Assembly (NCBI GenBank): GCA_947497455.1
Contig: CANMGU010000001.1
Span: 1,798,001-1,862,000, forward strand
Direction of reading: 5' to 3'
Length of the DNA stretch: 64,000 bases
Source: an uncultured Sphingomonadaceae bacterium
GTDB lineage: Bacteria; Pseudomonadota; Alphaproteobacteria; Sphingomonadales; Sphingomonadaceae
Under the pieces are notes generated by a model that had not been told where the DNA came from, did not search any database, and saw only the letters and a program-made list of their open reading frames with translations. Positions within the stretch are counted from its first letter, which is position 1. Every line of letters begins with the position of its first letter. A program made the position numbers and the translations under genes. Of this stretch, positions 57,909-64,000 are shown piece after piece.

Positions 57909-59291
57909 CTAGCTGGCTTGTTGCAACTGATATTGTTTCAGCAAGTCATAAAGTGTTGGCCTGCTAATGCCCAATAGCTTTGCGGCATTCGAAATATTGC
58001 CGTCTGTCTGAGAGATCGCGCGGATAATAGCAGCCCGGTCCGCCGCTTCTCTCGCCGCTTTCAGATTCAGAAGGTCGGCCGTCTCTTCATCGCTTTCGCC
58101 CATATCCAGGTCCTTGGCAGCGATCATCTTCCCGTCTGCCATGATGACGGCACGCTTTATGCGGTTCTCCAGCTCTCTTACATTTCCTGGCCAGTTCCAT
58201 GCCTCCAGAGCAGCCAGCGCATCAGGTGCAATACCTTTCACAACCGGGTTAATCTCCTCAGCGAATTTCTTCTGGAAATGGCGCGCGAGCAAACTGGCAT
58301 CGCCGGATCGCTCGGCCAAGGCCGGTATTTTGATCACGATCTCAGCAAGGCGGTAATATAGGTCTTCGCGAAAACTGTTGTCGGCAATCATTTCGTCCAG
58401 ATTTTGGTGCGTGGCACAAACGATCCGCGTATCTACCGGAATGGCTTTACGCCCGCCAATCCGTTCGATCACCCGCTCCTGAATGAAGCGCAGCAATTTG
58501 ACCTGAAGTGGAAGGGGTATATCGCCCACTTCATCAAGAAACAAAGTACCGCCATTGGCTTGCTCGATCTTGCCTTCCGTCGTTTTCACAGCTCCGGTAA
58601 AAGCGCCCTTCTCATGACCGAACAGTTCCGATTCCAAAAGGTTTTCGGGGATCGCGGCGCAGTTGATTGCGACAAATGCATGATCTCGACGATTGCTGGC
58701 ATCATGCAATCCGCGCGCAAGCAGTTCTTTGCCCGTGCCGCTCGCCCCCAGCAACATCACCGACGCATTTGTATCGGCAACCCGTTCAATCATTTGTGCA
58801 ACCTTGAGCATTTCAGGAGCACCAGTGATGATCTGGCCGAGCACCTGATGGTTATCATCATGCTTGGCTGAAAGAACCGAGTTTTCGATCTCCAGCTTCC
58901 GCACGTGAAATGCACGGCGGACAATCAGCCCAAGTTCGTCAATATCAACCGGCTTCTGGTAAAAATCCCAGGCGCCGCTTGCAATGGCACGCAGCGCACT
59001 GTCTTTCTCACCATGCCCGGATGCGACGATGACCTTCGTATCTGGTTTCAGGCTGAGTATGGCGTCCATTGTTGCAAAACCCTCAGTCGTACCATCGGGA
59101 TCAGGCGGCAATCCAAGGTCAAGTGTAACCACATCTGGTTCCTCGGCTCGCAACATGTTGATTGCGGTCTCGCGATCACCGGCGACGATGACTTCAAAAT
59201 CCTCATAGGCCCATTTAAGCTGTTTCTGCAGCCCCGGATCATCTTCAACGATCAGAAGCTTTTCCAGAGGTTCTTTACCTTTATCAGGCAT
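57909..59291 (-). CDS. prsR: Sigma-54-dependent response regulator PrsR
   Basis: About 460 residues from the ATG at 59291, overlapping prsK by 8 bases. A receiver domain (LLIVEDDPG, phospho-Asp about residue 58 in VTLDLGLP) is followed by a sigma-54 AAA+ domain with Walker A GASGTGKE, GAFTGA and ATHQNL, and a Fis-type HTH at the end (SNAAKLLGISRPTLYDLL). The match to the PEP-CTERM-box regulator PrsR is strong. It should activate RpoN promoters; no -24/-12 site was found in this window. Confidence 0.92.
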   Translation of the reverse strand: MPDKGKEPLEKLLIVEDDPGLQKQLKWAYEDFEVIVAGDRETAINMLRAEEPDVVTLDLGLPPDPDGTTEGFATMDAILSLKPDTKVIVASGHGEKDSALRAIASGAWDFYQKPVDIDELGLIVRRAFHVRKLEIENSVLSAKHDDNHQVLGQIITGAPEMLKVAQMIERVADTNASVMLLGASGTGKELLARGLHDASNRRDHAFVAINCAAIPENLLESELFGHEKGAFTGAVKTTEGKIEQANGGTLFLDEVGDIPLPLQVKLLRFIQERVIERIGGRKAIPVDTRIVCATHQNLDEMIADNSFREDLYYRLAEIVIKIPALAERSGDASLLARHFQKKFAEEINPVVKGIAPDALAALEAWNWPGNVRELENRIKRAVIMADGKMIAAKDLDMGESDEETADLLNLKAAREAADRAAIIRAISQTDGNISNAAKLLGISRPTLYDLLKQYQLQQAS

Positions 59292-61410
59292 TTTGTGCGG
59301 CCCTTTCTTCTTCGGTTTCATCATCTGACAAATGGCTGGCTAGGGGCAGTATGAGGGTGAAGCGACTGCCCGAACCCTCTTTGCTCTCAACCTCTAATCG
59401 CCCGTTCATCGCCATTGCCAATGATCGCGCTTCATAAGCCCCAATGCCGAACCCCCCGTCTTTGCTCGACGCAAAGGGTTTGAACAGCTGGCTACGAATA
59501 AATTCACTCGACATGCCTTCACCGCGATCCAGAACTTCGATGGCGACGCTGAGGTCACGACGACGGGCGTTTAACAAAATCGGCTGACCTTCCGGACTGG
59601 CATCAATTGCGTTCTGGATCAGATGTCCCAATATCTGATCAACACGTGCGGGATCTGCCATCGCGGTCAGATCATCAATCTGCGTACTCTCGATGGCGTG
59701 GAGCAGCCGCTTTTTCTCGATAATCGATTGGAGCAAGGCCGCGACTTTCACGGGTTTGGGCTCTTCCTGCTTGGCCTTATTATGCTGGGACAGGCGCTCA
59801 AGCAGGCCGTTCATCTTGTCCGCAGAATCCTGCAATGTGGCGATCATGTCCGTTTGAAATTCTGGATTATCCGCATGCTTTTTTGCATTGCGGGCAAGCA
59901 GACTCAGCTGACTGACCAGGTTTTTAATATCGTGCATGATGAATGCCATGCGGCGATTAAACTCATCAAACCGCTGAGCTTCGGATAGGGATTCCTGACT
60001 GCGTGCCTCCGCCAGATAGCTTGCCACCTGGCGACCCACTACGCGAAGCATATCGAGATCTTCCCAATCCAGGGTTCGGTTGACCCGCGGCCTCGCCAGC
60101 AGCACAATTCCCGCAAGTCGATCAAAATGAACCAGCGGTACTGCTGCCCAGGTTTGCGGGTCGTTGGTCATCCATTCCGGAATCGCGCCCAGATCGATCT
60201 GCTCTGCCTGATCTGACTGGTCCGCACGCAAGGCATCAAACTCGATGATATGACCAGTTTCTTCAAAGAACGGCACGGTTCGGGATGTGCAAGCGCGAGC
60301 AGGGACCTGAATTGTTGGCCAGTTCCATCGCGATTGCAATGCCAGTCGGCCGGAATCATCGGGCATCAACAAGATGCCAGCTGGAGAGTCGGTGATATCA
60401 GCAATCGCCTTGACAACCCGCTCATGAAATGGAGCGCTATCATTGCCGGGGCGACCAATGGTATCGGTAAACCTTACCCACTCTGCCCGGTAATCGTAGC
60501 GATGCTGAAAGAAGTTTTTCGCAAGCTTTACCTTAAACCATGCGCGGAACTTCCCCGACGGCAATAGCAACAGAGCGGCTATCGAAGTCCCGAAAAGAAA
60601 ACTGATTTGCGCCAGTCTTGCGTAATCGCCGCCAATAATTTCCAGCGCTGTCGCTATGACGATCATCATCAACAAATAGCCGCCAATTGCGACCAGTGAT
60701 AAAGAGCGAAACGCGACGCTGCGCGACAGTTTCAATTTCCACTCGGTGTTGCGAACGGACGCCAGAGCAAGAATAGGCGCAATGCACGCCATGGCAGGGC
60801 CGCGCATGGCCGTCAGCTCCACGGAGAATTGCTGGGTCAGATAGGTGATAGTGAAAAGGTTCAGATCATAGGTCCAAATGGCCGCCAGTGACGCCATCGG
60901 TAAACGGATTCCCCAACGGGTCTCGGGCGCTGAAATGGAGTATAGATTGTGCACCAAGACCAAGGCACCGACAGCAAATAACATGCGAAGAACCAGTGAC
61001 GTATAGGCTGCCATACCGCCCAGGCGTGGGCTGCCTTCAAAAATGGGGATCAGGGAGTCCACGCCGATCTGACTGATCAACACCAGCGCGAGGGCCATGT
61101 AGATCACATTGATCGATTTGGGTTCGTCGCGCCCTTCACCGGTTCTGAGCAACACAAACATGAACGTCAGCCATCCCAGATTTCGCAGGGATTCACTGAA
61201 ATTCGAAATTGCAGAGAACGCGCCTTCCACGGAAACGGTGAGTGCCCAAAAACTGGTCATCGCCAAAGCAATCACGAGCGAAATCTGAACGCCGTTTCGC
61301 TCTCCCTTTCTCTGGAACTGCCAAATCGCAATCATCGCAAAAAGGGCGGCCGCCAGGCCATGTCCAAAGGTACTAATCTGAGCCAATAGTGCCAACATTT
61401 TACCGCGCAC
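59284..61410 (-). CDS. prsK: Sensor histidine kinase PrsK
   Basis: 708 residues. About seven to eight N-terminal membrane helices (to about residue 280), then a GAF-like domain, and a kinase core. The phosphorylated His is about residue 493 in MHDIKNLVSQL, the ATP region has NAIDASPEGQP, DRGEGM and FGIGAYEARSLAMAM. This is the PrsK layout of XrtA/PEP-CTERM systems. Overlaps the sugar transferase by 11 bases and PrsR by 8, so the operon is translationally coupled. Confidence 0.92.
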   Translation of the reverse strand: MRGKMLALLAQISTFGHGLAAALFAMIAIWQFQRKGERNGVQISLVIALAMTSFWALTVSVEGAFSAISNFSESLRNLGWLTFMFVLLRTGEGRDEPKSINVIYMALALVLISQIGVDSLIPIFEGSPRLGGMAAYTSLVLRMLFAVGALVLVHNLYSISAPETRWGIRLPMASLAAIWTYDLNLFTITYLTQQFSVELTAMRGPAMACIAPILALASVRNTEWKLKLSRSVAFRSLSLVAIGGYLLMMIVIATALEIIGGDYARLAQISFLFGTSIAALLLLPSGKFRAWFKVKLAKNFFQHRYDYRAEWVRFTDTIGRPGNDSAPFHERVVKAIADITDSPAGILLMPDDSGRLALQSRWNWPTIQVPARACTSRTVPFFEETGHIIEFDALRADQSDQAEQIDLGAIPEWMTNDPQTWAAVPLVHFDRLAGIVLLARPRVNRTLDWEDLDMLRVVGRQVASYLAEARSQESLSEAQRFDEFNRRMAFIMHDIKNLVSQLSLLARNAKKHADNPEFQTDMIATLQDSADKMNGLLERLSQHNKAKQEEPKPVKVAALLQSIIEKKRLLHAIESTQIDDLTAMADPARVDQILGHLIQNAIDASPEGQPILLNARRRDLSVAIEVLDRGEGMSSEFIRSQLFKPFASSKDGGFGIGAYEARSLAMAMNGRLEVESKEGSGSRFTLILPLASHLSDDETEEERAAQNA

Positions 61411-62788
61411 CTTCCGGCCAAAGAACGACGCGAATAGTCTGAAGCAAAATCAAGATATCGAGAAACGGTGTATAGTTTTTGGCGTAGTAGAGATCATATT
61501 CCAGCTTATGACGGCTGTCTTCAATCGACGCGCCATAGGGATAGTTGATCTGCGCCCAACCGGTAATGCCAGGTTTTACCATATGCCGCTCTGCATAGAA
61601 TGGCATTTTGGTCTGGAGGTCATCGACAAATTGCGGTCGCTCTGGGCGAGGGCCGACGAAACTCATCTCGCCTTTCAACACACTCCATGCTTGCGGAAGC
61701 TCATCAATGCGGACTTTTCTAATGAAGTTGCCAACTTTGGTGATCCGCGGATCGTTTTCGCTGGCCCAAACCGCTTTGCCGCCAATCTCTGCGTCAGCAC
61801 GCATTGATCGCAGCTTCAGAATATTGAATTTCTGGCCATAGAGACCAACGCGTTCCTGCCGGAAAAAGGCGCCGCCGCGGCTTTCCAATTTGATCAAAGC
61901 CGCAAAGATCAGGATGATAGGCCCGGTAAAAATCAGCATGAGCAAACTTAAGACAATATCGAAACTGCGTTTGAAAACCGTTGATATCCGTCGCCCGGCT
62001 GAAAATCCGTCCGAGAAGATGAACCAGCTTGGATTAACGCTATCCAGATCAACTCGCCCGGTTTCACGCTCCAAAAAACTGGACATATCATTCACGTGAA
62101 CGCCAGTTGTTTTGATCGTCAGCAGGTCCGTAACGGGTAACGAATTCCTCCGCTCTTCCAGTGCGAGAACAACTTCGCTAACCTCAAGATTGATAACATG
62201 CTGCGGCAGATCGTCGATATCAGACCGCTTGACCGCTGCTTTCACCGCGGCCGGGCCTTCATTCATATTGACGTAGCCCCGCACAACAAAGCCGCTTTCC
62301 GGTTTTGCAGCAAGCTCCGCGATACGGTTGGCCCTTGCGCCCGCACCAAGTATCAACAGACGCCGCTTGAAGACGTCGCTGTCCAACAACGTACCAAGCA
62401 TGACCCGAAGGATCATAAGCAAGCAGATGGAGAGAAGCATCGCATACAGGGAATTGGACCGCCAAAGGGTTATTCCAGGCAGAATGAAAGCTGTGATGGA
62501 CAGAAAAATAACGCCTAACGAAATGGCAACCAGTATCCGAGCAGCCGCAAAGCGAAGCGATTGAAGGGCTTCTGTTCCGTAAACACCTACTGCAATCAGA
62601 GCCACTTCAAGCGCAATGGCGAAACTGATAATCGGTGCCGGACGATCAAAGATCGAACCAGCGCTCATTCCAATCTGGCTAGCACGGAACACCCAACTAA
62701 TCTCTGCGGCAACAACCAGCAGAAACATGTCCAAAACCCCCAGGAAAAGGAGTGGATAAGGGATATAATGTTTAAACAGTCTGATCAT
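61400..62788 (-). CDS. XrtA/PEP-CTERM-type undecaprenyl-phosphate sugar transferase (EpsB/TIGR03013-like)
   Basis: About 462 residues from the ATG at 62788 (MIRLFKHYIP); an in-frame GTG upstream at 62815 is less likely. Several N-terminal membrane helices and a nucleotide-binding middle domain (LLILGAGARANRIAEL), then the bacterial sugar transferase domain: KRSFDIVLSLLMLIFTGPI, KLRSMRADAE, RKVRIDELPQAWSVL and GPRPERPQFV. It starts exopolysaccharide synthesis by loading the first sugar phosphate onto undecaprenyl phosphate. Overlaps prsK. Confidence 0.9.
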   Translation of the reverse strand: MIRLFKHYIPYPLLFLGVLDMFLLVVAAEISWVFRASQIGMSAGSIFDRPAPIISFAIALEVALIAVGVYGTEALQSLRFAAARILVAISLGVIFLSITAFILPGITLWRSNSLYAMLLSICLLMILRVMLGTLLDSDVFKRRLLILGAGARANRIAELAAKPESGFVVRGYVNMNEGPAAVKAAVKRSDIDDLPQHVINLEVSEVVLALEERRNSLPVTDLLTIKTTGVHVNDMSSFLERETGRVDLDSVNPSWFIFSDGFSAGRRISTVFKRSFDIVLSLLMLIFTGPIILIFAALIKLESRGGAFFRQERVGLYGQKFNILKLRSMRADAEIGGKAVWASENDPRITKVGNFIRKVRIDELPQAWSVLKGEMSFVGPRPERPQFVDDLQTKMPFYAERHMVKPGITGWAQINYPYGASIEDSRHKLEYDLYYAKNYTPFLDILILLQTIRVVLWPEGAR

Positions 62789-62921
62789 TAAGCGCGCAAT
62801 CTTTCGGTAGTGCACCTACGCGATAGACATAATTCGTAAGCTGTCGGTTAATTTTACACCTTGAAATTGAAAAAATCCCACGATTTCATCATCAATGTTC
62901 AGTTTTCCGACAGTTTGGCGA

Positions 62922-64000
62922 TCAATCCCTGACAAATTTGTAGGCGGTCAAGCCGGTTTCCCGTTCATCAAATTCTAGCGCCCTGTTTTTGGGAGGCATT
63001 GATCTTTGCGGACATTGATCTCTGGTGCATACCGGACAACCCAGGCCAATAGAAACCGCATTGTCGGAAGAGATATCCTGCCCTCCCGCATGAAAGAGGG
63101 AGGCTCCGTGATCTGCAGACAGTCCAAGACCGACAGCAAATTCGGAAGTTTCTCCGGCAAGTCCGGTGCCTATGCCTTGAATTGCGCGCGAGAAAGTAAA
63201 CCACATTGAATTGTCTTCCAATTCAACCAATTGTGTGTCCAACTCGAACGGACGATCAAAAACCCGATGAACATTCCAGAAAGAGCAGCGATCTGTGCTT
63301 TCGACCATCGGTGAGTGACTGGCACCCGAGAAACGCTTCGACACCAAACCGGAACGATCAATGCGGATCATGAAAAACGGCAAACCACGCGCTCCAACCC
63401 GCTGTAATGTAGTCAAACGATGGGCAACCTGCTCAAAGTTCGCACCGAACCGGCGTTCAATAACCTTGAACTGGTAGCCTGATTGCTCACATGATCTCAA
63501 AAATCGGGCGTATGGCATCATCAAAGCAGCGGCAAAATAGCTCGAGAGATATCGGCGGTAAAAGGAGCGTGCGGCGTCATCCTTGAAGTGCGCACCCGAG
63601 ACCAGCCCATCAATCTCAGCTCTCGCCTCTATTTCGGCAAGCAACAATGCCGCCTGGAAAGTGCGAGAGGCCGGATCCAGCATTTCCGACAATTGCAGCT
63701 GGCGCGCATGTAAATCCAAACGCCGAAGCGTTCCTGGCAGTACAGTTTCCGGCAAGACTCGTATCATCAGCTGATGCTTACTTCTCAGTCTCTCGCCAAT
63801 GGCACCATAGAGATCCGCAGATATTAAACGCAATTCGTCAGCTAGCGTTTCGGCCATAGAGTCCAGATCGGCAAAATGGTTTTGCCAGCGATCAATCTCT
63901 CTTCGAACGAGCTTAATCGGATCCACCATTTCTGGCTCACCTCGGAACTGGTCTGCCGGCCGATTATCAAAAAGCCTCACGAACGCTGCGGCTGTATTGG
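62922..64000 (-). CDS. DUF2083-family XRE-type regulator, N-terminus cut by right edge
   Basis: The reading frame stays open to the window end, so the gene continues beyond it; the 352 residues from the GTG at 63980 are not the true start. The visible part matches the aceA-linked regulator: ALMMPYARFLRSCE, FEQVAHRLTTLQRVG, PFFMIRIDRSGLVSKRF, and a final CPVCTRDQCPQRSMPP Cys cluster. The HTH must lie outside. Next to the exopolysaccharide genes, unlike its paralogue beside aceA; what it controls is unknown. Confidence 0.85.
   Translation of the reverse strand, partial: NTAAAFVRLFDNRPADQFRGEPEMVDPIKLVRREIDRWQNHFADLDSMAETLADELRLISADLYGAIGERLRSKHQLMIRVLPETVLPGTLRRLDLHARQLQLSEMLDPASRTFQAALLLAEIEARAEIDGLVSGAHFKDDAARSFYRRYLSSYFAAALMMPYARFLRSCEQSGYQFKVIERRFGANFEQVAHRLTTLQRVGARGLPFFMIRIDRSGLVSKRFSGASHSPMVESTDRCSFWNVHRVFDRPFELDTQLVELEDNSMWFTFSRAIQGIGTGLAGETSEFAVGLGLSADHGASLFHAGGQDISSDNAVSIGLGCPVCTRDQCPQRSMPPKNRALEFDERETGLTAYKFVRD

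Overview
The window looks like chromosomal DNA from an alphaproteobacterium of the order Sphingomonadales, probably a marine or aquatic member of the Sphingorhabdus/Parasphingorhabdus type. This is inferred from gene content, not from a search. The signs are a ctrA gene and a ccrM (GANTC) methyltransferase, a TonB receptor, an isocitrate lyase paired with a DUF2083-type XRE regulator, PrsK/PrsR exopolysaccharide regulators, UPF0262 and Bpt. Base composition is moderate. No rRNA, tRNA, CRISPR array, insertion sequence or prophage was recognised.

Layout. 1-5.7 kb: the end of a PepSY/two-component locus, the ABC-F ATPase uup, and a cyanide-insensitive-type cytochrome bd oxidase (cydA-cydB-DUF2474). 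5.8-11.4 kb: an accessory stretch of exported or signalling proteins: a periplasmic DsrE-like protein, a TIR-coiled-coil-membrane protein, a calcium-repeat protein, an acidic lipoprotein, a matrixin protease with an animal-MMP-like layout, a TPR protein and a cytochrome c. 11.4-14.7 kb: isocitrate lyase and its divergent regulator with palindromic operators between them. 14.9-21.2 kb: TonB receptor, TPR-sulfotransferase and BCCT transporter. 21.2-26.9 kb: housekeeping genes (dnaB, UPF0262, dcd, a saccharopine-dehydrogenase-like reductase, a PPP phosphatase) plus a GH25-like protein that appears to have lost its catalytic acids. 26.9-32.9 kb: ctrA with a CtrA box and a GANTC cluster upstream, arfB, a membrane-tethered LuxR/DUF4019 protein, a free-methionine sulfoxide reductase, a glycine-zipper protein, bpt and a small membrane protein.

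33-44.6 kb: an exported amidohydrolase, a hydroxyisobutyrate-dehydrogenase-like enzyme, threonine ammonia-lyase, an unknown two-part protein, a two-subunit molybdenum hydroxylase, folP, ccrM (again with a GANTC cluster upstream) and a fatty-acid desaturase. 44.6-47.7 kb: a tightly overlapping operon glmM-DUF1272-small membrane protein-thiD-rnhB. 47.8-55.9 kb: an AGCS amino-acid symporter with an aldo/keto reductase, a peptide transporter followed by one intact and one metal-site-deficient amidohydrolase, a nitroreductase, and a YtrA-type GntR regulator whose palindrome abuts its start codon. 55.9-64 kb: an XrtA/PEP-CTERM-type exopolysaccharide block (sugar transferase, PrsK, PrsR, TPR protein) and a second DUF2083 regulator cut by the right edge.

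The most interesting items are the MMP-like protease with a cysteine switch, the GANTC clusters upstream of both ctrA and ccrM in one window, the intact/degenerate amidohydrolase pair, the apparently dead GH25 protein, and the TIR membrane protein.
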